Positions 52,554-60,994 of a stretch of 64,000 nucleotides of DNA are shown in pieces. Where the stretch lies: positions 48,794 through 112,793 of the forward strand of contig CALCXM010000034.1 of the NCBI GenBank assembly GCA_937905825.1, in the 5' to 3' direction. The position numbers and the translations under genes are program-made. How positions within the stretch are numbered: the first letter of the stretch is position 1; each line of letters opens with the position of its first letter. This stretch comes from an uncultured bacterium (lineage in GTDB: Bacteria; Planctomycetota; UBA1135; GCA-002686595). Below the pieces are notes generated by a model. It saw only the letters and a program-made list of their open reading frames with translations. It made no database searches and was not told the origin of the DNA.

Positions 52554-53399
52554 CTACGCCGTCTTGCCTTTTTGCAAAGCGAGGTTGGCGGCGAAGATGC
52601 TGGACATCAGCTCCTTCTTGGTTTCGTAGTCGTTGTCTTCACCGGAGAGCCCTTGCACGGACCGGTAAATGGAGCCAACTCCGAGATCGATGTTCTTGGC
52701 CTTGGCCATCTTCTTGAGCTCTTCCTCGGTGAGTTCGAGGGAGTTCGTGAGCTTGGCGATGCGTCGTTCGAAGCCGTCGACTTGATCTCGATGCTCCGCC
52801 ATCTGCGCGTCGATCGACTTTTCGCGTTGGCCTTGCATGGAACCCAAGGCGAGCTCGGTGATCTTCTCGCGGATCTTGGCGGAGTCCCCATCGCTGGACG
52901 CGAAGATCGCGGCGATGCGGCCCGCGAGTTGTTCGTCTTCCACTTGGCCGGTGGCCTGGGATTCGCGCACGAGCTCGGCTTCGCGCAGGCTGTTCTGTTC
53001 TTGGCCCAGCTTGAGCTTCTCGAGCATCGCGTCGAGCTCGCGCTTGGCGGTTTCGCGGGCGGCGTCGATGCGATCCTTGTCCGCTTGGACCTCTTTCAGG
53101 AAGGCCGCCTTGGGAACGCCACGCACCGCTTTCGATTGGGCCTTGAGGCGCAGCATCAGGCGACTGCCCACGGCGCGCACGGCTGCGTTGAGTTGGGCTT
53201 GGGTCAGCTCGAACTGGTCGCGCAATCCCTCTCGAACCGATTCCGCAACGGCTTTCGTTAGCTGCGAACTCCCCACGAGGTTCAGCTTGCGCGCGTGCTG
53301 CTGAACCGTGTCGTCCTCGGGGGCACCTTTCGGAACTTCGTCCTCAGGCACTCCGTCGTCTCCGCGGGGAATCTTGCTCATCTGTTCACTGACCTTCAT
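52554..53399 (-). CDS. Coiled-coil protein encoded upstream of the MamK-like gene
   Basis: A 281-residue soluble, highly charged helical protein. Residues about 95-245 have long heptad-rich stretches (AFLKEVQADKDRIDAARETA; QMAEHRDQVDGFERRIAKLT; LELTEEELKKMAKAKNIDLG), with an acidic N-terminal tail (GDDGVPEDEVPKGAPEDDTV). The start is ATG 53399 (MKVSEQ); ATG 53381 (MSKIPRG) is an alternative. I do not recognise a family. Position and orientation suggest co-transcription with the MamK-like gene and a role as filament partner, cross-linker or cargo adaptor; this is inference. Confidence 0.72.
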   Translation of the reverse strand: MKVSEQMSKIPRGDDGVPEDEVPKGAPEDDTVQQHARKLNLVGSSQLTKAVAESVREGLRDQFELTQAQLNAAVRAVGSRLMLRLKAQSKAVRGVPKAAFLKEVQADKDRIDAARETAKRELDAMLEKLKLGQEQNSLREAELVRESQATGQVEDEQLAGRIAAIFASSDGDSAKIREKITELALGSMQGQREKSIDAQMAEHRDQVDGFERRIAKLTNSLELTEEELKKMAKAKNIDLGVGSIYRSVQGLSGEDNDYETKKELMSSIFAANLALQKGKTA

Positions 53400-53620
53400 T
53401 CGGTGGAGTGGGGGACTCAGCAAACGAAACTGAGGCCGTTTGGGATCCATGCATCCCGGGAACCTCACCTTGTCCGCACGCTGGGCTCAACTGCCCAGAC
53501 CCGTTTCTTCGCCCGCTATCGGGTCCCGTCTGGTCGCGGCTTTATCTCTTCGGCGATAGATCTGGACGAAAAGGCTGATTTCGTAGGCTTTATGCAGAAA
53601 GCTGCAAATCGCCAGGGGAT

Positions 53621-53938
53621 CTAGGCCGGCTCGATCGTGACTTTTAGCGGGTAGTGGGGCCGAGCGGCGGAAATCACCTGCTCCTGCTTCAGTTCAGCCA
53701 GTTCCATGGGATAGACCCCCGCCAGGCCGATTCCCTTTTGGTGAATCGTCATCATGATCCGGTAGGAAGCCTGGGGGGTGTGCCCGAAGAAGCGCACGAG
53801 CACCCGGATGACGAATTCCATGGTGGTCACCTCATCGTTGTGCAGGAGCACCTTCCACATGGGGACGTAGCGGGTCTGGGTGTCCGTGTACGTCTCCTCG
53901 ACGGTTTCCTCGATGGTCTCTGTTCCCCCGCTGATCAT
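53621..53938 (-). CDS. clpS: ATP-dependent Clp protease adaptor ClpS
   Basis: A 105-residue adaptor that brings N-degron substrates to ClpAP. The family core is clear: MWKVLLHNDEVTTMEFVIRV (the N-degron binding Asn-Asp pair), GHTPQASYRIMMTIHQKGIG and LAGVYPMELAELKQEQV. The N-terminal 20 residues form an acidic Thr-rich tail as usual. It is divergent from the UvrD gene with 75 bases between starts. clpA is not in the window. Confidence 0.93.
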   Translation of the reverse strand: MISGGTETIEETVEETYTDTQTRYVPMWKVLLHNDEVTTMEFVIRVLVRFFGHTPQASYRIMMTIHQKGIGLAGVYPMELAELKQEQVISAARPHYPLKVTIEPA

Positions 53939-54013
53939 CCCTAGAACTTAGCTTGGAAAGCCCCCAGGGTCTCTCCTGGTTCCCACGGATTCCACGGGTA
54001 CACTCGTCCCAAT

Positions 54014-56224
54014 ATGAGCAGTTGGATGGAATTTCAAGGAATGGGGGGGGCCTCGGCCCAGGACTCCGGTGCGGCGCCCGCCGTCGATTTGTTGGCTGGG
54101 CTGAACGAGGCCCAAAGTGAGGCGGTGCTTCACGTGGAAGGGCCACTCTTGATCCTGGCGGGCCCGGGGTCGGGCAAGACCCGGGTGGTGACGCACCGCA
54201 TCGCGAACCTGGTCACCTCGGGGCAGGCTAGGCCCCACGAGATCCTGGCGATCACCTTCACGAACAAGGCAGCGAAGGAAATGCGCGAACGGGTGGAGCG
54301 CCTCTTGCCCGGAGTGCGCGGCATGTGGGTCAGCACCTTCCACGCCATGTGCGCTCGGATCCTGCGCCAAGAGATCGAGTGCCTTGGGGATTGGACCCGG
54401 GACTTCTCGATCTACGACACGTCCGATCGCAACCAGTTGTTGAAGACGGTGATCAAAGCCTGCAACTACGACGTGACCCAGTACCGCCCGGCCATGGTCG
54501 GCTCCTGGATCAGCGAGTGGAAGAACACGCGCGGCAAGGAGCGTCCCCAAGCGGATGGGGGCATGGAGGAAGAAGTCTTCGCAGTGGTTTACGCCCGCTA
54601 CCAAGACACCATGCGCACGAACAACGCCTTGGACTTTGACGACCTACTGTTGAAGGTGCTCGAGATCTTCGACAGCAAGCCGGGCCTGCGCGACGCCTAC
54701 GCCAGTCGCTTTCGGTTTGTGATGGTGGACGAGTACCAGGACACCAACCGCGTGCAATACCAACTCACCAAACACCTCTCTAGTTTTCACGGGAACCTGG
54801 CGGTGTGTGGGGACCCGGATCAATCGATCTACGCTTGGCGCGGCGCGGACATCCGCAACATCCTCGACTTCGAGCAGGACTTCGGTTCGCCGAAGATCGT
54901 CAAGCTGGAGATGAACTACCGTTCCAGCGGTCACATCCTCAAGGCCGCGGACGCCTTGATTCGCAACAACTCCCAGCGCAAGGGCAAGGAACTCAAGACG
55001 GACAAGGAAGACGGTGCCTTGCTCAACTTGATGGAGTGTGGCGACGAGAACGACGAAGCGCGCGAGATCGCGCGCCAGATCAAGGGCTTGCGGGCCGAGG
55101 GCTATTCCCTTTCCGGCATGGCGATCTTCTACCGGGCGAACTTCATGCAGCGCGCCCTGGAGAGTCAGCTGAGTCTGGCCAAGGTGCCCTACAGCGTGGT
55201 GGGCGGCGTCGAGTTCTACGCGCGCCGTGAGATTCGCGACCTGATCGGCCACTTGAAGCTGATCATGAACCCGGCCGACGACATCGCCTTCCGGCGCATC
55301 GTCAACGTCCCCAAGCGCGGGGTGGGGGACAAGGGTCTGGAGACCCTGAGCATGTGGGCCGCGGATCGGCGCGTGTCCTTGCTGCAAGCGGCCGCTTCGG
55401 AAGAAGCCTTGCTCAGCATTCGCGGTCGGGCCAAGAAAGGCCTCGCGAGTTTCGCGGGCCTGATGGAGTCCCTGGAGTCCTGCAAAGAAAAGGCGGCCTC
55501 CGCTGCCCTGGAAGAACTGCTGCTCAACATGGAGTTCGAGGCCTGGATGGCGCAGCTGGACGACGGCAACCGCGAGGACCGTGAAGCCAACGTGGAAGAG
55601 TTGCGCACCCACGCTAAGGAGTACGACCGCTTGAACCCCGAGGGCATGCTGCGCGGGTTCCTGGAGGACATCTCCTTGGTGAGCGAAGTGGACGGGCACG
55701 AGGAAGGGGTCGAGAGCGTCAGCTTGATGACCCTGCACGCGGCCAAGGGCCTCGAGTTCCCGGTGGTCTTCGTGGCGGGCCTCGAAGAAGAGCTCTTGCC
55801 CCATGCGCGCTCCGTGGGCGAAGCGGATGGCGGGGAAGGCTTGGAGGAGGAGCGCCGCTTGCTCTACGTGGGCATGACCCGCGCCCAGGAAAGACTGTGC
55901 CTAAGCTTCGCGGCCTACCGCATGCACTTCGGCCAGACCAGCGCGCGCATGCCTTCGCGTTTCCTCAACGAGATCCCCGCCGAGCTGATCGAAGGCTTCG
56001 AACCCGATCAAGATGCGGAGGATGTGTTGGGCGTCTACGAAGCTCCCAGCTCCGAATACGGCAACCTGCGAGTGGGCGACCGAGTGCGCCACGATCACTT
56101 TGGCAACGGCAGCATCGAGCGCCTGCTCGGTTCGGGCATCAACGCCCGCGCCACCGTTCACTTTCCACGACACGGCAACAAGGAGCTACTCTTGCAGTAC
56201 GCAAATCTCGAGGTCTTGAGTTGA
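54014..56224 (+). CDS. pcrA: UvrD/PcrA-type DNA helicase
   Basis: A 736-residue superfamily 1A helicase unwinding DNA 3'-5' in repair and replication-fork clearing. Motifs in order: Q motif LNEAQSEAVLHVEG, Walker A LILAGPGSGKTRVV (about residue 53), motif Ia AITFTNKAAKEMRERV, Walker B FVMVDEYQDTNRVQYQ, motif III GDPDQSIYAWRGAD, motif IV FYRANFMQRALE, motif V LMTLHAAKGLEFPVVFVAGL and motif VI RLLYVGMTRAQERLCLS. The C-terminal RNA-polymerase-binding Tudor-like domain is present (LRVGDRVRHDHFGNGSIERL). Length is normal. Its stop overlaps the TTG of the next gene. Confidence 0.95.
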   Translation: MSSWMEFQGMGGASAQDSGAAPAVDLLAGLNEAQSEAVLHVEGPLLILAGPGSGKTRVVTHRIANLVTSGQARPHEILAITFTNKAAKEMRERVERLLPGVRGMWVSTFHAMCARILRQEIECLGDWTRDFSIYDTSDRNQLLKTVIKACNYDVTQYRPAMVGSWISEWKNTRGKERPQADGGMEEEVFAVVYARYQDTMRTNNALDFDDLLLKVLEIFDSKPGLRDAYASRFRFVMVDEYQDTNRVQYQLTKHLSSFHGNLAVCGDPDQSIYAWRGADIRNILDFEQDFGSPKIVKLEMNYRSSGHILKAADALIRNNSQRKGKELKTDKEDGALLNLMECGDENDEAREIARQIKGLRAEGYSLSGMAIFYRANFMQRALESQLSLAKVPYSVVGGVEFYARREIRDLIGHLKLIMNPADDIAFRRIVNVPKRGVGDKGLETLSMWAADRRVSLLQAAASEEALLSIRGRAKKGLASFAGLMESLESCKEKAASAALEELLLNMEFEAWMAQLDDGNREDREANVEELRTHAKEYDRLNPEGMLRGFLEDISLVSEVDGHEEGVESVSLMTLHAAKGLEFPVVFVAGLEEELLPHARSVGEADGGEGLEEERRLLYVGMTRAQERLCLSFAAYRMHFGQTSARMPSRFLNEIPAELIEGFEPDQDAEDVLGVYEAPSSEYGNLRVGDRVRHDHFGNGSIERLLGSGINARATVHFPRHGNKELLLQYANLEVLS

Positions 56225-57135
56225 GCGACGCCAAGGAGCGTGGCTTGAGATTGAAGAAGTTGGTGCAGGAGGCACGCGAATCTGGGGAGCTAGCGGAACT
56301 GGATCGAGACTGGCGCGGGCTGCTTCAGGAGCACGCGCGGCAAGCCTATCCCGCAGATGAAGAGCCCCTGGGACGCTTTGGCATGATCGGCTTGAGCGCC
56401 CCGATGCAAGCGCTCTACGCGCTGTTGGAAAAGGTCGCACCGAGCCAGGTCTCCGTGCTGATTCAAGGCGAGACGGGAACTGGCAAGGAACTCGTCGCAC
56501 GCTGTTTGCACGAGGCGTCCCCGCGGGCCAAGAAACCTTTCGTTGCCGAGAACTGTGCGGCGGTGCCCGCCAACCTGCTCGAAAGCGAACTCTTCGGCCA
56601 CGTGAAGGGCGCCTTCACCGGGGCGGTTGCGGATCGCAAGGGCACCTTCGCCACTGCGCACAAGGGCACCGTGTTCCTGGACGAGATCGGGGACATGCCC
56701 TTGGAAATGCAATCGAAGTTGCTGCGCGTCTTGCAGGACGGTGAAGTGCGTGCGGTTGGCTCCAACAAGACGCAGAAAGTGGACGTTCGATTGGTCGCTG
56801 CCACCAACAAAGACTTGGAAGCCATGTGCGCCGCGCGCACTTTCCGAGAGGACCTGCTGTTCCGCATCAACGTCATCACCCTACGCCTGCCGCCCCTGCG
56901 CGAGCGGGAAGGGGACGTGGAACGCTTGGCACACTTCTTCTCTTCAAGACGCGAGGGTGGCTCAGGTCACCCCTTGGACTATTCCCCCGAAGCCCTGGCT
57001 GCCCTGGTGCGTTGGAATTGGCCCGGGAACGTGCGAGAGCTGGAGAATGAAGTCCAACGAGCCTGTGTCTTCGCGGATGGCCGAATTGAGTTGGAGAATC
57101 TTTCCCCGCGCATTCAAGCGGGAGTCCCTTTGTAG
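56221..57135 (+). CDS. Sigma-54-type AAA+ protein without sensor or DNA-binding domain
   Basis: A 304-residue protein consisting of a short N-terminal helix and a sigma-54 activator AAA+ domain. Walker A is GETGTGKELVARCLHE; the sigma-54 contacting GAFTGA loop is intact (HVKGAFTGAVADRKGTFATA); Walker B is GTVFLDEIGDMPLEMQ; ATNKDLEAM and WPGNVRELENEVQRA (sensor II) follow. The C-terminus ends at LENLSPRIQAGVPL with no HTH Fis domain, and there is no response-regulator or GAF domain. The TTG start overlaps the helicase stop (TTGA), so the two are translationally coupled. It should activate sigma-54 promoters from solution or with a partner; the targets are unknown. Confidence 0.88.
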   Translation: MSDAKERGLRLKKLVQEARESGELAELDRDWRGLLQEHARQAYPADEEPLGRFGMIGLSAPMQALYALLEKVAPSQVSVLIQGETGTGKELVARCLHEASPRAKKPFVAENCAAVPANLLESELFGHVKGAFTGAVADRKGTFATAHKGTVFLDEIGDMPLEMQSKLLRVLQDGEVRAVGSNKTQKVDVRLVAATNKDLEAMCAARTFREDLLFRINVITLRLPPLREREGDVERLAHFFSSRREGGSGHPLDYSPEALAALVRWNWPGNVRELENEVQRACVFADGRIELENLSPRIQAGVPL

Positions 57136-57188
57136 TCGGGGCCGGATCGGGGCGCTATGCACGACGATCTTCTCTCGCCCGCAAGCCG

Positions 57189-58958
57189 ATGAATCCCCTG
57201 ACCTCCCAATGCGTGTCGCGCGCGCGGCTCGTCCTGCTCTGGACCTCCTGGCTAGTGTTCCTGTTGCCAGCCTGCGGAGGCCCACCAGCGGAATTGGAAT
57301 TGGCCGAGCGACAGTTTCGCCGGGGAGACTTGAACGCCGCGAGTTTGACCCTCGAAAGCTTGGGAGTGGTGGACGCCTCCTCGGCCCAGCGAGTGCGATC
57401 CTTGCGCGCTGAAATCGAAAGCTTAGTTACCAGCCGCGCGGAACTCGCCAGCGCGTTGGCCGGCACCCGATCCATTCACCCGCGCGAAGCCCAGGCAGAG
57501 CTGGAGCGCCTGCTCTCCAACTGCGAGGACGACTGGGCCCGGGACCAGGTGATCCTGGAACTCAGCAAGCTGGCCGACAGGTTGGCCGAAGGGGATTGGC
57601 CGGAGCCTAGGCCGCAACCCAAGCCAACGTTGGATGCTCCCCAGGAAGCTTCGGCGCAGGTCCCCGCGGAGCTCTCGCCCGCACAGCTCGCGCAGCAGCG
57701 AGCCGCAGAGGCGCGTGAACTAGAGCGCATGCAAAGAGCCATCGCGATCGCCGCCAGCATAGGGGCGGCGACCGTGGAGCCCGACCTTGCGCAGCCGGAA
57801 CTGACCCCGCAATTCGTGCCCGCCGAGCTGCCCTCGGAGATCCATCTTCCGCAGCGGCTCGAGCTGGCCCCGGAAGTCACCGAGAGATTGCAGACCTCCT
57901 TGGACTACGCCGCTTACGAACTGGAAGAGGCCCACGCGCAGGACCGCGAACGGGCTGCGGAAATCCTGCGCGGGATTTATCCGGGCAGCACCTACTTCCT
58001 GCGCCAAGCCCTACGTGTGCGCTGGGATCGAGCCTGCGCGGCTTTGGAAGCGTCCGCCGAATTGGCGCAGCTCACGGAACTCCATGAGCGCTACCTGGAA
58101 CTCGAATCGCGACGGGCCGTTGCCCTCGCCCTGATCTTCGACGGAGAGGCGTACTTCTACCCCTACGCGGTCCCGGAATGCCCCGCCGAAAAAGCGCGGA
58201 CCTACGGGACCGTTCAACGGCAGGTCGACGTCCAAGTGCAAGCCCTGGAGCAGGCCTGGCTGGATTCGAGTTCCCACGTGCTTTCGAAAGAGTTTCACTG
58301 GTGGGTGGATGAACTCGTCTGGCAGCGCATCTACGGGCAGGACCACGATCACTTCCCCTCCTTGCCGGGGAAGTTGCGCGGCTGGATCTTCTGGCTCGGG
58401 GAGCCCGGGCAGGAGCTGACCGTGCGGAATTTTACGGCCAACAGATCCGGTCGATTGACCCAGGCCTACAATCGCGCTGTCGAGGCCTACAACCGCCGAT
58501 GGTGGGGCGAGAACGGGATGGGGGGCCTGAGCGAGGAAGCCCGCGCCACCCCCGATGAGCAGGGCCAAGTGCAGGTGACGAACGATTATCGGCGCCTGTT
58601 TGGGCTGCGCATCTTGGCCTGGAATCCCCAATTGCAGGAGGCGGCACGCAGCCAAGCGGCCTACATGGCCAAGGTTGGCCACATCACGCACACACAAGAA
58701 GACGACCCGACGCGCCGTTCACCCTTCGACCGCATGGCCCTCGTCGGGTACAACTACGGGGCGAGCGAAAACTGCTCGGAGGGCTACATCCTCCCCCAAT
58801 CAGCCCTCAAATCCTGGCGGAAATCGAGCGCGCACCATCGCAACCTTTTGATTTCTGAGCATACGGAGCTGGGCTCCGCCCGGATTGGTACCTTCTGGAC
58901 CCAGAACTTCGGCACCGGCCGAGAATTTCACAGCGAACTCGATTCATGGCAAGACTGA
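57189..58958 (+). CDS. CAP-domain lipoprotein
   Basis: A 589-residue lipoprotein (signal LVLLWTSWLVFLLPACGG). The middle (residues about 35-330) is helical, Glu/Ala-rich and partly repetitive with TPR-like character (ELAERQFRRGDLNAASLTLE). The C-terminal 160 residues are a CAP/SCP domain: LAWNPQLQEAARSQAAYMAK, HITHTQ, GASENCSEGYILPQSALKSW and HHRNLLISEHTELGSARIG. Bacterial CAP proteins are usually extracytoplasmic with sterol, peptidoglycan or protease-related roles. It overlaps the FHA gene by 13 bases. Confidence 0.85.
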   Translation: MNPLTSQCVSRARLVLLWTSWLVFLLPACGGPPAELELAERQFRRGDLNAASLTLESLGVVDASSAQRVRSLRAEIESLVTSRAELASALAGTRSIHPREAQAELERLLSNCEDDWARDQVILELSKLADRLAEGDWPEPRPQPKPTLDAPQEASAQVPAELSPAQLAQQRAAEARELERMQRAIAIAASIGAATVEPDLAQPELTPQFVPAELPSEIHLPQRLELAPEVTERLQTSLDYAAYELEEAHAQDRERAAEILRGIYPGSTYFLRQALRVRWDRACAALEASAELAQLTELHERYLELESRRAVALALIFDGEAYFYPYAVPECPAEKARTYGTVQRQVDVQVQALEQAWLDSSSHVLSKEFHWWVDELVWQRIYGQDHDHFPSLPGKLRGWIFWLGEPGQELTVRNFTANRSGRLTQAYNRAVEAYNRRWWGENGMGGLSEEARATPDEQGQVQVTNDYRRLFGLRILAWNPQLQEAARSQAAYMAKVGHITHTQEDDPTRRSPFDRMALVGYNYGASENCSEGYILPQSALKSWRKSSAHHRNLLISEHTELGSARIGTFWTQNFGTGREFHSELDSWQD

Positions 58959-60289
58959 TCCTCGACGAAGGCGGAAACCTTCGGGCATTCAAGCTCAACG
59001 ATGGCCGGATGACACTCGGGAGTGGCGAGAGCTGCACCCTCAAGCTTGTCTCCGAAGAAGTGGCGGATGTGCATGCGGAGCTGCGCGTGGAAGACGGGGT
59101 GGTGACGCTCATTCCGCGGCAAGGGGTTCTGCCCCCCCAGCTCCTGGGCCAACCGGTCAAGCAGCCCACGCGACTGACGGGCAACGCTGAGTTTCACATT
59201 GGTGGTGCTCTGTTGCGTATCGAGTCTGAAAACGCCGCTGCCCAAGCCCCTGTGACGCGTGGCGCGGCGGCGCCTGCTGCGAGTTCGCCGAGTGTTTCCC
59301 GAGGCGGCACGGGCCGCTCCGCGACGGTCACCCGCCAACGTCGCACCATTCAAAAGGGCATGCCCGCTTGGATGATGCTCTCGATCTTCGCAGCTGCAGT
59401 GGTCATCCTGGGCCTCGGTGCCTACAAGTGGATGAATCAAAACACCGAAGTTGAATGGGATCCGGCGGTTAGTCTTCAGCAAGCCAAGGAAAAGTACGCT
59501 GAGGGCAGCATCGCCGCAGCCAAGTTCGAGCTAGACAAGATCGACGACGGTGCCAACATCGATCCAGCCCTGCGTGCAGCCGTCGCGGAGTTCCGCAAGC
59601 AGGTGATGGCAGACAACGACGCAGCTGTGGACACCGAGCACAACATCGGGGGCACGGACCAGCTCGACTCGAACATCAAGAAGTACGCGGACCGCTACTT
59701 GAGCGGCGATAAGGCAACGCGCCCCGCGGCGCGACTCTTCGTCAAGCGCTGCGATGAGTTCAAAAAGGAATACCCGACCCATGGGGAGATGGGCTGGGTG
59801 GACCGTTTCCGAACCCGCTTCGCGAAGCTGGCCGAGATGGACGACCCGAGCACCTTTGCGGACGTCGCCTGGGAGATCAAGATCTCGGTGGCGGGCAAGC
59901 CCCGGGACTATGGTCTGGTGTTTCGCTTGCTCGACGACCTGGAGAAGACAGATCCGTCGGCGGAGTCGGACATTGCTGTCTTGCGCGCTGATCAAGAGAA
60001 CGAACGACAGGCCTACTTTGTCGACCGCCTGCAACAATCCCAATTCCACTGGAAGAAGAAGGAGTACGGGAGCGCGACCGAGTGGCTCGTGCAAGTCATC
60101 ATGAAGATCGGCGACAAAGAGAAGGAAGACAAAGCCATCGACACCTTCCTCAAGATGGCCGATCACTCCGGCTCCGCTCTGGCCGGGCGCTACTTGAGCA
60201 GCTACAAGAACCTGCGCCCGAAGGACTTCGAGCGTCTGATGGAGTTCCCGCGTCTGAAGGCTGCAGCGGATAAGGCTGGACTGCTTTAG
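58946..60289 (+). CDS. FHA-domain membrane protein
   Basis: A 447-residue protein with an N-terminal FHA domain (residues about 20-90; RMTLGSGESCTLKLVSEEVA, DVHAELRVEDGVVTLIP), a Ser/Ala/Arg-rich linker, one membrane helix (AWMMLSIFAAAVVILGLGAY) and about 300 residues beyond the membrane with TPR-like helical repeats (VSLQQAKEKYAEGSIAAAKF). FHA domains bind phosphothreonine peptides, so the protein may link a Ser/Thr kinase signal to the envelope. The usual FHA GR-x-x-x-(S/C) signature reads GSGESC, and the Ser-x-x-His pair is replaced by ADVH, so ligand binding is uncertain. It is co-translated with the CAP lipoprotein. Confidence 0.85.
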   Translation: MARLILDEGGNLRAFKLNDGRMTLGSGESCTLKLVSEEVADVHAELRVEDGVVTLIPRQGVLPPQLLGQPVKQPTRLTGNAEFHIGGALLRIESENAAAQAPVTRGAAAPAASSPSVSRGGTGRSATVTRQRRTIQKGMPAWMMLSIFAAAVVILGLGAYKWMNQNTEVEWDPAVSLQQAKEKYAEGSIAAAKFELDKIDDGANIDPALRAAVAEFRKQVMADNDAAVDTEHNIGGTDQLDSNIKKYADRYLSGDKATRPAARLFVKRCDEFKKEYPTHGEMGWVDRFRTRFAKLAEMDDPSTFADVAWEIKISVAGKPRDYGLVFRLLDDLEKTDPSAESDIAVLRADQENERQAYFVDRLQQSQFHWKKKEYGSATEWLVQVIMKIGDKEKEDKAIDTFLKMADHSGSALAGRYLSSYKNLRPKDFERLMEFPRLKAAADKAGLL

Positions 60290-60395
60290 CCGGCCATTGC
60301 GCGAGGGACTCTTCGCAGAGCAGCAGGCTCAACAAGGCCTGCCGGGGCGAGCGAGTCGCCTCTTTGCTCCCGACCGAATTCGACGTCCTGCACAC

Positions 60396-60434
60396 AGACT
60401 CCTCACTTCCGATGACCTCGGCATTGAGGAGTCT
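60396..60434. terminator. Hairpin between convergent genes
   Basis: Perfect 10-bp arms AGACTCCTCA (60396-60405) and TGAGGAGTCT (60425-60434) with an inner CCGA/TCGG pairing, placed between the FHA gene stop (60289) and the ogt stop (60440). Its position fits a bidirectional terminator. Confidence 0.5.
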
Positions 60435-60439
60435 GCGCT

Positions 60440-60994
60440 TTAGCCAGGAAACAAACTCTTCGTTTCCGGTGCCCCGAAGCGCGGAGCGACCTGGGCCCAG
60501 GTGAGCTTGGAGTTGGCCTTGCGATTGCTGCGTTCGAACTCCAGCAGGTTGCGCTTCATCTCGATGCCATGGGCGTACCCGGTGAGCTGGCCGTTGCTGC
60601 CCACGACCCGATGGCAAGGCAGGATCAAGGCCAAGGGGTTGGTGCGCATGGCGAGCCCCACTGCCCGGCTCGCGCCGGGGGAACCGGCGGTTTGCGCCAG
60701 AGCGGCGTAGGTCACCGTATCGCCGTAGGGGACAAGGCTCAAAGCGGCCCAGGTCTTCCTTTGGAATTCGGTTCCCGGCGGGGCCAGCTCGATTTGAAAG
60801 CGCTTCAACTGTCCGCTGAAGTAGGCCGCGACCTCCTTGGCCGCTAGCTTGAGCTTGCGATCGTTGCGCACCCATTCCGCCGGCGGCGGGGACGGATGCC
60901 GTTCGGACTGGATGTGCACTTGAACCAAAGCTGTGCCTTCCATCGCCAAGTGAAGCGGGCCGAGGGGCGTGTCGCAGGTGGTGAATTCGATCAT
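60440..60994 (-). CDS. ogt: Methylated-DNA-protein-cysteine S-methyltransferase
   Basis: A 184-residue suicide repair protein that transfers methyl groups from O6-methylguanine to its own Cys. The active-site block is LILPCHRVVGSNGQLTGYAH, with the conserved Glu/Arg helix downstream (GIEMKRNLLEFE), and the DNA-binding wing is seen in TAGSPGASRAVGLAMRTNP. The ATG at 60994 overlaps the stop of the upstream Ada-AlkA-type gene, so both are made together. Length matches the family (170-190). The C-terminal 25 residues after FERSN are extra. Confidence 0.93.
   Translation of the reverse strand: MIEFTTCDTPLGPLHLAMEGTALVQVHIQSERHPSPPPAEWVRNDRKLKLAAKEVAAYFSGQLKRFQIELAPPGTEFQRKTWAALSLVPYGDTVTYAALAQTAGSPGASRAVGLAMRTNPLALILPCHRVVGSNGQLTGYAHGIEMKRNLLEFERSNRKANSKLTWAQVAPRFGAPETKSLFPG

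Noticed and set aside
51296..53399. Magnetosome gene cluster
   Set aside because: No mamA, mamB, mamE, mamI, mamM or other magnetosome genes are present around the MamK-like gene.
54644..55804. Minus-strand frame opposite the helicase
   Set aside because: Antisense to UvrD/PcrA with all helicase motifs intact.
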